In this document: piece after piece, positions 51,578 to 60,224 of the stretch | Layout of the letters: every line of letters begins with the position of its first letter | How positions within the stretch are numbered: the stretch's first letter is position 1 | Assembly (NCBI RefSeq): GCF_014202215.1 | Contig: NZ_JACHGB010000008.1 | Span: 85,726 to 149,725, forward strand | Direction: 5' to 3' | DNA from: Quisquiliibacterium transsilvanicum | Lineage (GTDB): Bacteria > Pseudomonadota > Gammaproteobacteria > Burkholderiales > Burkholderiaceae_E | Length of the DNA: 64,000 nucleotides | Program-made: the position numbers and the translations under genes | The notes under the pieces: generated by a model | What the model saw: the letters and a program-made list of their open reading frames with translations, nothing else | Databases searched by the model: none | What the model was told of the DNA's origin: nothing

Positions 51578-52213
51578 TCAGCGATTCCCCGTCGCCAGCC
51601 TGATCCCGAAACCGATGAGCGCCACACCTGCGATCCTGGTGGCCAGCCGCCGCGCCGAGGGGTAGCCGCGCAATGCGCCGGCCACCCGATTGCCAACCAC
51701 CACCAGCAGACCCTGGTACAGAAGGCTCAGCACCGTCACGTGCAGCATCATCATCCCCAGCGTGGCAGCGGCAGCGCCTGGCCGAAGGAAGAGCGGGAAG
51801 AAGGACACGAAGAACAGGATCACCTTCGGGTTCGTGAGGCTGACGGCGAAGGCCTGACGGAAATGGCTGGCCGCCGAGCGCTGCGGCACGTCGACATCGA
51901 TTGAACCGCTCATCCTACGGCGAAGCAGGCCGACGCCCATCCACACCAGGTAGCCCGCGCCGAACCACTGCAAGGCCTGGAAGACGAACGCGTTGGCCTG
52001 CAGGATCGCGGCCAGCCCAGCCACTGCCGCAACCATGTAGACGAAGTCACCGCAGAGCGTTCCGAGCACCGCTGCGGCGCCCGCCCGGACACCGTTGCGC
52101 GCGGTCGCGTTCAGGATGGCGATCGTTCCCGGGCCGGGAACCATCTGGAAGATGAGGATGGCCGCAACGAAGCTGGCGTAGTCCTGGATGCCGAACAGAC
52201 TGGTCATGTTCAT
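51578..52213 (-). CDS. LysE/RhtB-family exporter
   Basis: A 211-residue six-helix amino acid exporter: FVAAILIFQMVPGPGTIAIL is the first helix with the conserved PGP, then NGVRAGAAAVLGTLCGDFVY and SLTNPKVILFFVSFFPLFL. Such proteins export lysine, homoserine or threonine. ATG codons at 52213 and 52207 are both possible. The small gene upstream ends in an overlapping ATGA, so they are co-translated. Confidence 0.9.
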   Translation of the reverse strand: MNMTSLFGIQDYASFVAAILIFQMVPGPGTIAILNATARNGVRAGAAAVLGTLCGDFVYMVAAVAGLAAILQANAFVFQALQWFGAGYLVWMGVGLLRRRMSGSIDVDVPQRSAASHFRQAFAVSLTNPKVILFFVSFFPLFLRPGAAAATLGMMMLHVTVLSLLYQGLLVVVGNRVAGALRGYPSARRLATRIAGVALIGFGIRLATGNR

Positions 52214-52431
52214 GCCTGCGCTACGAACGGGACGGGATTGTCATAGGGATCGTCGCGCCGCGGATGGTGAAGCCAGGGCATCGCAGCAAACGCCACCAGC
52301 ATCGACAGGTACACGGACCCCGACACCGGATCCCGGCCGGCAATGTACTCCGCCACGTTGCGTCCGGCGAGAACCACCGCCAGAAGCAACTCGGCGCAAG
52401 GCAGAATACCCGGTGCCGCGACACCGGCCAT
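52210..52431 (-). CDS. Small membrane protein
   Basis: A 73-residue protein with two hydrophobic segments (LPCAELLLAVVLAGRNVAEY and VYLSMLVAFAAMPWLHHPRR). No family is recognised. It overlaps the RhtB-like gene by 4 bases. The bases before its start (52432-52575) hold nothing that I recognise. Confidence 0.5.
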   Translation of the reverse strand: MAGVAAPGILPCAELLLAVVLAGRNVAEYIAGRDPVSGSVYLSMLVAFAAMPWLHHPRRDDPYDNPVPFVAQA

Positions 52432-52575
52432 GGCCCAGCCGCCCGGGCTGACGAACGCGCAGCACCAAGGCGCCGTACGGACGATCGCGTCGCTTCCGGT
52501 TCGTGCGGCAACACGCTCGGGGTCAGCGGCTGCCGCAGGCCGTCCGATCGGGCAAAGGCCTGGGCTTCATCGCGC

Positions 52576-52971
52576 TCACTTCGGAATGGGCGGGCGGTTC
52601 TTGCGGTAAGAGTTCTTCAGCACGATCTTGCCGTCGCGAAGAGTGAACAGATCGCAGCCATGGACCTCGACGCGGGTTCCATCCACCCGCGTTCCCGTGA
52701 AGGTCCACTCCGATACTCCCCGGTTGCCATGGACGAAATGGCGCGCGCATCCCCAATGGGCGTCGGGGAAGGTCTGCCAGACCTCCGCGAAGCCGGCCCG
52801 CACGGCTTGCCTGCCTGCGTAGCGGGTTCCGCAGACTTCGTCGCCGGCGGAGGACTCGAAGACGCAGTCCTCCGCCATGAACGACATCAGCGCATCGACA
52901 TCGTGGCGATTCCACGCGTCGGCGAAGGCCTCCAATACGTCGACAGTCACTTCCGGAGTGGTCGTCTGCAT
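52576..52971 (-). CDS. SnoaL/NTF2-like protein
   Basis: A 131-residue NTF2-like protein: VLEAFADAWNRHDVDALMSF (about 12-31), MAEDCVFESSAGDEVCGTRY and GRQAVRAGFAEVWQTFPDAH. Typical of SnoaL-like polyketide-cyclase-related domains, function unknown. It is followed by the small gene and RhtB-like gene after a gap of 145 bases. Confidence 0.85.
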   Translation of the reverse strand: MQTTTPEVTVDVLEAFADAWNRHDVDALMSFMAEDCVFESSAGDEVCGTRYAGRQAVRAGFAEVWQTFPDAHWGCARHFVHGNRGVSEWTFTGTRVDGTRVEVHGCDLFTLRDGKIVLKNSYRKNRPPIPK

Positions 52972-53000
52972 GATCGGTCACCTCCGTGGCAGATGGGAGT

Positions 53001-53198
53001 TCAGGGCAATGGGCCCAGCCTGGACAGCCAGGATTCCCGGGCCCTCCAGGCGGACACGACCATGTTGCCGCCAAGCAGGACAAGCGCAGATCCGCCAGCG
53101 AGCTGCAGGATCGTGAACGGACCGGCAAAAAAGAGCGCGTAGAGGCCCACGCCCATCAGCAAGACACCGAAAACGCCCAGAAAAAGCCGATGCAACAT
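53001..53198 (-). CDS. Small membrane protein
   Basis: A 65-residue protein with two hydrophobic helices (LFLGVFGVLLMGVGLYALFF and ILQLAGGSALVLLGGNMVVS). No family recognised. It starts 5 bases after the end of tspO; translation is likely coupled. Function unknown. Confidence 0.6.
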   Translation of the reverse strand: MLHRLFLGVFGVLLMGVGLYALFFAGPFTILQLAGGSALVLLGGNMVVSAWRARESWLSRLGPLP

Positions 53199-53202
53199 CG
53201 CT

Positions 53203-53700
53203 TCACTGCAGCAGCGTGGGGTTGCCTCGCCACACGGACCACGTGAGCGCAGTCGCAAGGCACACCCAGCCCAGATACGGAAGCATGAGGACGCCGGCCA
53301 GGCGGCGCACACGCCAGAACACGGCGATCGTGGCGGCAATGAGCGCCAGCAGAACCAGCACCTCAGCGAACGCGAGCGCGCCGTTGCGCCAGGAGAAGAA
53401 CAACCAGGACCAGAGCGCGTTTGCGCCCAGCTGGACGAAGAAGAGCGCGAGTCCAAGCCGCCGATGGCCTGAGTCCCGCTCGCGCCAGACCAGCCAGGAA
53501 GCGATGGCCATCAGCAGATAGAGAACGGTCCATACGGGACCGAAGGCCCAGCCCGGCGGGGCCCAGGCCGGCCTGACGAGCTGCGCGTAGAAGCTGCCGG
53601 CATCCACCGTTGCGAATGCGCCGATGGCGGCTGCGGCGAATGCGATGGCGAGCCAGCCCAGCAGGCTGAGCGCTTGCGCGAGGGTGGAACGTTGCGACAT
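53203..53700 (-). CDS. tspO: TspO/MBR-family tryptophan-rich sensory protein
   Basis: A 165-residue five-helix protein. The family's WAPPGWAFGPVWTVLYLLMA (about 46-65) and ANALWSWLFFSWRNGALAFA (about 95-114) contain the conserved Trp and Pro residues of the porphyrin/cholesterol-binding pocket. TspO senses or transports tetrapyrroles and responds to oxygen and stress. It sits in a run of small membrane genes, and not next to photosynthesis genes. Confidence 0.92.
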   Translation of the reverse strand: MSQRSTLAQALSLLGWLAIAFAAAAIGAFATVDAGSFYAQLVRPAWAPPGWAFGPVWTVLYLLMAIASWLVWRERDSGHRRLGLALFFVQLGANALWSWLFFSWRNGALAFAEVLVLLALIAATIAVFWRVRRLAGVLMLPYLGWVCLATALTWSVWRGNPTLLQ

Positions 53701-53732
53701 GGCGCTTGGGTCGATCGAGACGGGGGCTGTTT

Positions 53733-54251
53733 TCACTTCATGAACTGGCGAATGGAGCCGCACACCGAGAGCAACTGCCGATCGTCCATGCGGCCGACGA
53801 TGTTCCGGATGACCGTTCCCATCACCTTCTGCACCCCGGACAGGCCTATCGCCGCGGACTGCTGCACCACGAAATTGGCCTTCGTAGCCTTCAGCGACTG
53901 CAGGAAGAACTGATCCATGCCCGCATCGGTCAGCTCGAGAACCAGCTCGGTCAGGCGTCCGGAGTGGGCGCCTGGCTTGTCGGCGCTCTCGATCGCGTCG
54001 AGCACCTCCAGAGTCCTCGTGCGCAGCTCTTGCGAGTGGTGGAAGCGAATGAACGGCTTCGCGTCAGCACCGGCGGCCTTTGCCGGGGCCGGTTTGGCGG
54101 TGGCCGGTGCGGCGGCCTTGGTCGGGGCCGGCTTCGCCGAGACCGGTGCCACGGCCTTCTTCGGCGCTGCCTTCGCAGCGCCCGGCGCTGCCGCCTTTGC
54201 AGCCGCTCGTTTCGCAGCTGCCGGTGCGGCGGACTTGGGTGACGTCGACAT
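53733..54251 (-). CDS. Protein with Ala/Lys/Pro-rich N-terminus and helical C-terminus
   Basis: A 172-residue protein. Residues about 5-62 are a low-complexity AAAKAAAPGAAKAAPKKAVA-type tail, like eukaryotic-type histone H1 tails found in some bacterial nucleoid proteins. The C-terminal 110 residues are folded (FHHSQELRTRTLEVLDAIES; QLLSVCGSIRQFMK) and not recognised. The tail could bind DNA or be a spacer; the reason for the fusion is unknown. Confidence 0.75.
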   Translation of the reverse strand: MSTSPKSAAPAAAKRAAAKAAAPGAAKAAPKKAVAPVSAKPAPTKAAAPATAKPAPAKAAGADAKPFIRFHHSQELRTRTLEVLDAIESADKPGAHSGRLTELVLELTDAGMDQFFLQSLKATKANFVVQQSAAIGLSGVQKVMGTVIRNIVGRMDDRQLLSVCGSIRQFMK

Positions 54252-54334
54252 GGGTCTGGCCTTGGCTCGAGCGCAAACGAGCATCCTACGCGCCGCCGCC
54301 GCAAATGGGCGCCACCGCGCCGATCACCGCGAGG

Positions 54335-54997
54335 CTATGTGTAGCCGTGCTTCCATCGGCCCGGCGCAAACCTGATGACCGGGAGCTCCGGAAGCCCCGG
54401 CGCCGTGAGCGCCTTCGAGAGGTCGAGCGAGATCGCCCGCGACTCCGGCGACGGCGGCTCGAGCGGAAAGTCGATGCTGAGCAGATAGGCACGGCTGCGA
54501 TCCTGCAGGGCGAAACGGTCGCCGGTCGCCCGATGCTCCCAGCGCCCGCCGCTCGACACCCTCTGGCCCGCCGCGCCCCACATCGCAAACTCGTACCCGG
54601 CGATTCCGAGAACCGCCTTGTCCCCGACAGCCAGCCGTGCAAGCTGTGGATGGAACACGAACTCGCCACGCATGCCCGAGACCTCGATCCTCACCCGCGT
54701 CCTGCCGGACTGGCCCGGTTGCGTGCGAAGGGTGCGCGGGTCCACGGACAGCGGAACGCCATAGCCGTAGACCTGGGTGTCGTAGGTCCTGACCTGATTG
54801 TCGATGCTCACTGCGATCGTCAGGCCGTCGAGACGAAGCCTGGCGCGCTCACGGGATTCGTAAGGCGTCTGCGCATCCGCGAGCGGCGGTGGGGCGTCGC
54901 CGACGTACGGGACGCTTTCCCATCCGCCCTTGAAGCCGGCGCAGCCGGCGATCAGCACGCCGAGCGCGAGGGTGCCGAGGATGCGGCGACGAATCAT
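54335..54997 (-). CDS. Lipoprotein, unknown function
   Basis: A 220-residue lipoprotein: a signal peptide with lipobox LIAGC (about 15-19, cysteine 19). The mature part has beta-like strands (LRLDGLTIAVSIDNQVRTYD; GKFVLGIAGYEFAMWG-type). No family is recognised. The ATG overlaps the stop of the next gene (ATGA), linking it to the HExxH membrane protein. Confidence 0.8.
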   Translation of the reverse strand: MIRRRILGTLALGVLIAGCAGFKGGWESVPYVGDAPPPLADAQTPYESRERARLRLDGLTIAVSIDNQVRTYDTQVYGYGVPLSVDPRTLRTQPGQSGRTRVRIEVSGMRGEFVFHPQLARLAVGDKAVLGIAGYEFAMWGAAGQRVSSGGRWEHRATGDRFALQDRSRAYLLSIDFPLEPPSPESRAISLDLSKALTAPGLPELPVIRFAPGRWKHGYT

Positions 54998-55383
54998 CGC
55001 GGGTCCAGGCTGATCGCTTCCTGCTCGAAACGATTGCCAAGGTAAGGACACCTGCCCTGCAGCCAGGCCATCAGGCTCGAGGCCGGATAGGCGAGGAAGA
55101 ACAGGACGCCGAGCCGTTCGTACTGCCTCACGTGGACACGCTCGTGCGGACGAAGCACGGCCAGCACCTCATGGCTCTGGCCGACGATGACATGGCCGAA
55201 GGTGATGGCAGCAAAGCGGCATCTCGCCGCCCAGCGGGGAACCTGGCCTTGCCCGGGCGCGAGCGCGAACTCGATCGTGTGATCGGCACGACGGAGGGAG
55301 CCGCCAGCGCAGATCACAAGGAGTCCCAGCAGCGCACCAACGGCGCTGCAGGGGAGTGCCCAGAGAAGTCGAAGGGAGAGCAC
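54994..55383 (-). CDS. Membrane protein with HExxH metallopeptidase-like motif
   Basis: A 129-residue protein. Two hydrophobic segments are seen: the N-terminus (LLWALPCSAVGALLGLLVICAG) and LGVLFFLAYPASSLMAWLQG. Between them is PHERVHVRQYERLG, a perfect HExxH (His80, Glu81, His84). That is the zinc-binding core of many metallopeptidases; the protein is much shorter than known families. It overlaps the lipoprotein gene by four bases. Confidence 0.75.
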   Translation of the reverse strand: MLSLRLLWALPCSAVGALLGLLVICAGGSLRRADHTIEFALAPGQGQVPRWAARCRFAAITFGHVIVGQSHEVLAVLRPHERVHVRQYERLGVLFFLAYPASSLMAWLQGRCPYLGNRFEQEAISLDPR

Positions 55384-55386
55384 GTG

Positions 55387-55548
55387 TCAGCAGTTGCCCT
55401 TCTTCGCCTGTCCAGGGGGGCAGAACTTTCCGTTCCCGGCGTGTCCGCCCCCACGGGCCGGATCGACGACGATCGACCCGGAAGGGGTGTGAACGGCGCA
55501 CGCGCCCAGCGACGTGGCGAGGAGGATCGAAGCGAGGATGAGTCTCAT
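55387..55548 (-). CDS. Small lipoprotein
   Basis: A 53-residue protein with lipobox (LATSLGAC, Cys near 17) and a short mature part (VHTPSGSIVVDPARGGGHAG then GKFCPPGQAKKGNC). It starts 4 bases from the HExxH gene and precedes it in the operon; ATG 55548. Function unknown; similar small lipoproteins are common in betaproteobacteria. Confidence 0.72.
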   Translation of the reverse strand: MRLILASILLATSLGACAVHTPSGSIVVDPARGGGHAGNGKFCPPGQAKKGNC

Positions 55549-55657
55549 GAGGGGTCTTGCTCGGGTGGCGAGGATGGAAGGTCCGGGGACGCGATGACCA
55601 GGCGTCGGGCCGAGCGGCATGCTGGTGCCGGCTGGCTCGATACGGATCTTAAGGCGG

Positions 55658-56218
55658 TCATCGCCTGCCCGCGCTCCATCCCGACGGATGGTCGACACGA
55701 GGCGATCCGCCGACGAGCTGCCAGTACCCCACGTCGATCCACCGGTCGAACTTGCGGCCGACCGCGGTGAAGTGCGCCGCCTTGCGGAACCCGAAACGCT
55801 CGTGCAGGGCCACGCTGGCCTCGTTCGGCAGGGCGATGCAGCCCAGCAGGACGTGGTACCCGCGCTCGAACACAGCCGGAAGCAGCGCGGCATAAAGCGC
55901 CTGGCCGCAGCCGCGGCGCGCGTGCCCCGCCCGCACGTAGACCGTGGCCTCGGCGGTGTGGCGATACGCGGCGCGCTCCTTCCACTTGCTCGCATACACG
56001 TATCCGACCACCACGCCATCGTCGACGCATACCAGCCACGGGTAGGCCCTGGTGCAGGCCTCGATGCGCGCGGCCATTTCGCCCGGCGTCAGGAGAACCT
56101 CCTCGAAGGTGATCGTAGTGTGCTCGATGTAGTGGTTGTAGATGTCGCAGATCGCCGCGGCGTCCGCGGGTTCGACCGGCCGTATCTGCACATCGTGCTC
56201 CTTCGTCGCGTGGGTCAT
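55658..56218 (-). CDS. Phosphinothricin-type GNAT acetyltransferase
   Basis: A 186-residue PAT/bar-family acetyltransferase: QIRPVEPADAAAICDIYNHY (about 11-30), TTITFEEVLLTP, KWKERAAYRHTAEATVYVRA and GHARRGCGQALYAALLPAVF (CoA-binding), with HERFGFRKAAHFTAVGRKFD at the C-terminus. Family members acetylate phosphinothricin, methionine sulfoximine or other amino compounds. Its frame runs upstream into the VOC remnant. Confidence 0.9.
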   Translation of the reverse strand: MTHATKEHDVQIRPVEPADAAAICDIYNHYIEHTTITFEEVLLTPGEMAARIEACTRAYPWLVCVDDGVVVGYVYASKWKERAAYRHTAEATVYVRAGHARRGCGQALYAALLPAVFERGYHVLLGCIALPNEASVALHERFGFRKAAHFTAVGRKFDRWIDVGYWQLVGGSPRVDHPSGWSAGRR

Positions 56219-56289
56219 GACAGAGTGGCAGGCGACGCAGAGCTTGTTGCCCTCCGTGTCCTGACGCCGACGATCACGTGGGAGAGCAT
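56219..56289 (-). pseudogene. Internally deleted VOC (glyoxalase-like) gene remnant
   Basis: From ATG 56289 the frame reads MLSHVIVGV, the usual first strand of VOC proteins. With a frame shift, the next bases read QDTEGNKLCVACHS, the end of such a protein, and run in frame into the acetyltransferase start. Everything between has been lost (more than 100 residues of a usual VOC). The sequence is short, so this reading is a suggestion. The remaining bases up to 56448 hold nothing recognised. Confidence 0.45.
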
Positions 56290-56448
56290 GCTAGACCCCC
56301 GGCGGCAGTTTCGAGGCCATCTGCCTGCGGCGGTCCAACCGACGGCCGTCCGCGACGAAGGTGCCATCGCCGACGGCATGCAGCGTGCGCCGCTCCTTCC
56401 GCGCCGTATCCACGCAGGCGGCCATGTGATGACCCATTAAAAGCCTGC

Positions 56449-56790
56449 TCAGGTGTCATGCTCGAGCGCTCCCGCGTCTCTCTCGACGCTCAGCAACTGC
56501 GATGCGGCGACCAGGGCGGCCTTTAGGAAGAGCTCCTCCGGGATGGTTTCAAAGCTGACCCCTGCCACCTCCACCGTCCGACACGGTGACGTCCCGCAGA
56601 CCGAACAACAGGGGAACGATTTTTCGTCCAGCTCCCTCACCTCGAGCCTTGGCTCGATGCCCAGTGGACGAAGCGATTGCTCGAGTTTTGCGATGGCGCG
56701 CTCCATTTCCCGATGCGTAGCGCCGCACCGATCGCAGGTCCTGCCTTCGGGGCTCACGAGTCTCTGCCAGACGATTGGTAGCAGCTTCAT
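56449..56790 (-). CDS. DUF2703-like cysteine-rich protein
   Basis: A 113-residue protein: LVSPEGRTCDRCGATHREME (about 11-30), RLEVRELDEKSFPCCSVCGTSPCRTVEV in pieces FPCCSVCGTSPCRTVEV (about 60-76), and FETIPEELFLKAALVAASQL. It matches the DUF2703 pattern but lacks the usual middle part between the two cysteine sets (about 15-20 residues). Cysteines probably bind metal. Function unknown. Confidence 0.75.
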   Translation of the reverse strand: MKLLPIVWQRLVSPEGRTCDRCGATHREMERAIAKLEQSLRPLGIEPRLEVRELDEKSFPCCSVCGTSPCRTVEVAGVSFETIPEELFLKAALVAASQLLSVERDAGALEHDT

Positions 56791-56839
56791 GGGTTACGAC
56801 CTCCCGATGGTTGGCGCCTGTCAGTCCGCTGCGCCGTGC

Positions 56840-57550
56840 CTACGCCCAGTATTGCGCCTTCATTCGATCGCAGTATCGAACGAGGTTGGCCCGCTGCGAG
56901 ACCTGATCCTTGATCGCGCCTTCGAAAGGCCCCCACAGCCAGCTCGCGATGAAAGCGTATGCGGTTGCGTCGATCAGATGAGGCCTGGTGCCCAGCATGT
57001 AGGGCTTGTCTTCGAGCCAGTCCGAAAGCGCGGTGACCACGTTGACACCGATCCGGCGAATTTCGTCTGGGGAGTGGCGCCCCGTACCCTGCAGATACAC
57101 CGTGCGCCGCATCTGGGCCCGGATCAGGGGCTCGAGAAGCGGTATGAAGGGCTTCGGAACACCGAGCGCGGCGCCGAGTTCCTTGATCACGGGGCGATAG
57201 ATGTTCCAGCCGGCCGGGTCCACCCAACGAGCCCACGCTATTACGAAATAGAACTGCTCTTCGAGCATGGCCTTGAGGGCGGCGGAAATGGCTCGTTCGT
57301 GAGCCGTCAGGTCGGAGTCCAGCGGGTGACTGGAGCGACTTTCCAGATACTCGATGATCATGCTCGAGTCGGAGATGACCTGGCCCTCATGCTCGATGTA
57401 CGGGCACTTTCCCTTCGGGGCCTTTCGGGAGTCGGACACGACGGCCTTGTACTCGGCACCTGTCATACGCAGATAGGTCTCCGCCTTCATGCAGAACGGG
57501 CTGATGTCCGGCAACCCCCAGGCGGGGATGAACTTGTGCAATGTGATCAT
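56840..57550 (-). CDS. Glutathione S-transferase-family protein
   Basis: A 236-residue protein. The thioredoxin-like N-terminal domain starts MITLHKFIPAWGLPDISPFC with the conserved ISPFCMKAETYL; the SDSSMIIEYLE motif is the glutathione-binding SD-x-x-I segment. The C-terminal helical domain (about 85-236) has ATAYAFIASWLWGPF. It belongs to the Fax/metaxin-like branch. Likely detoxification; glutathione conjugation not proven. Confidence 0.87.
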   Translation of the reverse strand: MITLHKFIPAWGLPDISPFCMKAETYLRMTGAEYKAVVSDSRKAPKGKCPYIEHEGQVISDSSMIIEYLESRSSHPLDSDLTAHERAISAALKAMLEEQFYFVIAWARWVDPAGWNIYRPVIKELGAALGVPKPFIPLLEPLIRAQMRRTVYLQGTGRHSPDEIRRIGVNVVTALSDWLEDKPYMLGTRPHLIDATAYAFIASWLWGPFEGAIKDQVSQRANLVRYCDRMKAQYWA

Positions 57551-57563
57551 CGGCGGACCTCGA

Positions 57564-57896
57564 TCATCGTCTTCCGACTGCGCTGGAGTGCTCAGCCGAC
57601 GAAGCGCCTCGAACAGGCTGGTAGTGCGAAACCACAGGGAACGGATCGTAGAAGTGATGAAGCAGCTTCTTCCATTCCTGGTACCCGGCAGACTGCCGGA
57701 AGCCGACTTCGTGATCTTCGAGCGTTTTCCAGACCACGAGCAGGATGTAGTCGCCGGGCCGCTCGATGCACCGCTGCAAGTCGTGCGAGACGTAGCCCGG
57801 GCTGGACGTAATGATGCGCTGCGCTTGCAGGAACGCAGCCTCGAACTCCGTCTCCTGCCCAGCCTTCACGTGCAGCGGTGCGACTTCAAGAATCAT
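57564..57896 (-). CDS. Antibiotic-biosynthesis-monooxygenase-fold (ABM) protein
   Basis: A 110-residue ABM-fold protein: MILEVAPLHVKAGQETEFEA (1-20), SSPGYVSHDLQRCIERPGDY and ILLVVWKTLEDHEVGFRQSA. Such proteins are cofactor-free oxygenases or small dimeric sensors. GTG 57908 overlaps the upstream gene as GTGA and is a competing start; I prefer ATG 57896 for its agreement with the family. Function unknown. Confidence 0.85.
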   Translation of the reverse strand: MILEVAPLHVKAGQETEFEAAFLQAQRIITSSPGYVSHDLQRCIERPGDYILLVVWKTLEDHEVGFRQSAGYQEWKKLLHHFYDPFPVVSHYQPVRGASSAEHSSAVGRR

Positions 57897-57904
57897 GCTT
57901 CGTT

Positions 57905-58639
57905 TCACCCGGGCCGGGGAGGCGACTCGGCATCGCCCTCCCCCAGGCCGCCACCCATCCCGAGGATGATCCCTCCACCGACGGCGCCGCCGCCTCCGCC
58001 GCCCCCACCACCGCCAGCCCTGCCGCCCTGGCCGCCACCGCCCGCGCCGCCAGCACCCCTTCCGCCGCCGGACCCGCCGCCGGGGCGGGTGGGCCCCTGC
58101 CTGGGAATCGCAAGCCCCGCCGGCACGGGCTCCAGGTCGAGCACCTTCCGGATGAAGTCACGAAGCGAAATCACCAGCGCGTCGGTGTGGACCGGGCGTC
58201 CCTCGACGAGATCGGTCGCCGCCCGCGCCGCCATGCGCACCTGCTCCTCGTTGCCGAGCAGGATCACGTCCGAAAGTGCAGCCTCGACGGCATCGCGGAT
58301 GCGGCGCGCGCGATCGGAGGAGGCGGGGGGCGATACGTCCCCGTCGGCCTCCCTGCCCTCGCCCCCGGCGCGTTCGACCGGAACCCGTTGCAGCAGGATC
58401 TCGCGAAGGTGTGTCGGATCCACCGACAGATCTCCGGTAAAGGAACCTCCCAGCGTCTTGTAGGCGGCGATCAGCGTCCGCAGGCGTTCGTTGATCTGAC
58501 GGTTCTCGCGCTGGCGGCGCTGCTGCACCCGCTCCATCACCAGCAGGCGGATGCCCACCATCGTGAAGGCCATCACCACCACTCCGAGGAGGGTGGTGAT
58601 CACCGCCTGCAGGGAACTGAAATCCAGGTTGCGCAACAT
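57905..58639 (-). CDS. Membrane-anchored protein with glycine-rich tail
   Basis: A 244-residue protein: one N-terminal helix (VITTLLGVVVMAFTMVGIRL, about 13-32), then a charged coiled-coil-like region (MERVQQRRQRENRQINERLR), a mixed middle with VEAALSDVILLGNEEQVRMA, and a tail of about 60 residues that is nearly all glycine, alanine and serine. The tail is encoded by GGC/GGT-rich repeats. Function unknown. Confidence 0.78.
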   Translation of the reverse strand: MLRNLDFSSLQAVITTLLGVVVMAFTMVGIRLLVMERVQQRRQRENRQINERLRTLIAAYKTLGGSFTGDLSVDPTHLREILLQRVPVERAGGEGREADGDVSPPASSDRARRIRDAVEAALSDVILLGNEEQVRMAARAATDLVEGRPVHTDALVISLRDFIRKVLDLEPVPAGLAIPRQGPTRPGGGSGGGRGAGGAGGGGQGGRAGGGGGGGGGGAVGGGIILGMGGGLGEGDAESPPRPG

Positions 58640-58657
58640 GGAAACCGATCTCCGGGC

Positions 58658-58864
58658 TCAGCTGCCGCGCTCGAGCGGCATCACCATGTGGTGACAATTC
58701 AGCTCGAAGCCCTTGCTCAGGTAGACACGATGCGCAGCATGGCGCCCATAGCCCGTATCGAGGTGGACGGCACTGCAGCCCTGCTGCGAAGCATGCGTGG
58801 TGAGCCAGTCGAGCAGGCGCCCGGCATGGCCCTTGGTAGGAGGATGTCTGGTGTCATCAATTTC
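58658..58864 (-). pseudogene. GNAT acetyltransferase C-terminal fragment
   Basis: The last 68 residues of a GNAT protein: KGHAGRLLDWLTTHASQQGC (CoA-binding helix), then VHLDTGYGRHAAHRVYLSKG and FELNCHHMVMPLERGS at the end. There is no start codon or N-terminal half; the frame just runs back into the VOC gene. It is a 5'-truncated remnant. Confidence 0.75.
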
Positions 58865-59241
58865 TTGCCTTGTGTGGGGCGCCGCCCTGGAATGGCCTGG
58901 CCCGTGACATGTGCGCACCACGCGGGCAAGGGCGATGCCCGCGGGACTCGGCTCCAGTGAGGGCGCAGGCCCGGTGCACCGTTGTCCTTGCCACCGGCGG
59001 CGAACGCCGCCTTGTGGAAGGCATCGACTTCCACGCGGCTGGCGGCGACGAACGCAATGTGCAGCGGGGCCGGACGAACCTGCGACTGGTGAAGCCACAG
59101 CGACGGCTTGTTGTCCTGTCCGATTCCGATGCCGAATGGGCCTTCCATGACGAGCGCGACCTTCAGTGGCGCAAGCGCCTCGAGGAAGAAGGACTTGCTC
59201 TCCGCCAGGTTGGAGACTCCGAAACCGATGTGGTCGAACAT
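58865..59241 (-). pseudogene. VOC-family gene, 3' part lost and fused to a GNAT fragment
   Basis: ATG 59241, with GGAGGTGTG just before it, starts a VOC protein: MFDHIGFGVSNLAESKSFFL, then VRPAPLHIAFVAASRVEVDA and GGKDNGAPGLRPH. After that point, where VOC proteins usually continue with YYGAFV, the sequence is unrelated. In another frame, RVVRTCHGP resembles the usual VOC end (EAVCH). So an internal deletion and frame shift have ended the gene, and a GNAT fragment follows. A long frame stays open to 58717 but is not a complete protein. Confidence 0.6.
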
Positions 59242-59308
59242 CACACCTCCGCGCTGAATGCCGAGGATGCCCTCATCTCCACCCTCGCTGGCCGAACGTT
59301 CAAGCAAG

Positions 59309-59340
59309 CGGTGTTGCGCCAGCGCACAGGCGCAACACCG
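59309..59340. repeat. 12-bp perfect inverted repeat (hairpin)
   Basis: CGGTGTTGCGCC (59309-59320) and GGCGCAACACCG (59329-59340) are perfectly complementary with an 8-base loop AGCGCACA. It lies between the two VOC genes on the minus strand and could stop transcription from the upstream one, although no T tract follows. Confidence 0.75.
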
Positions 59341-59400
59341 GTACGCGGAAAGATTAGCCGGTATCCGACCACCGCGGAAGGCGTTTCATCCGGCGAAGGG

Positions 59401-60184
<784 letters not shown>

Positions 60185-60224
60185 GGAAATCTCCGTTTGC
60201 TTGCTTCAGGCCGGCGGCCAGGCG

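Noticed and set aside
57905..58150. Glycine-rich segment as a collagen-like or PE-PGRS repeat protein
   Set aside because: No G-X-Y periodicity or PE domain; only a low-complexity tail.
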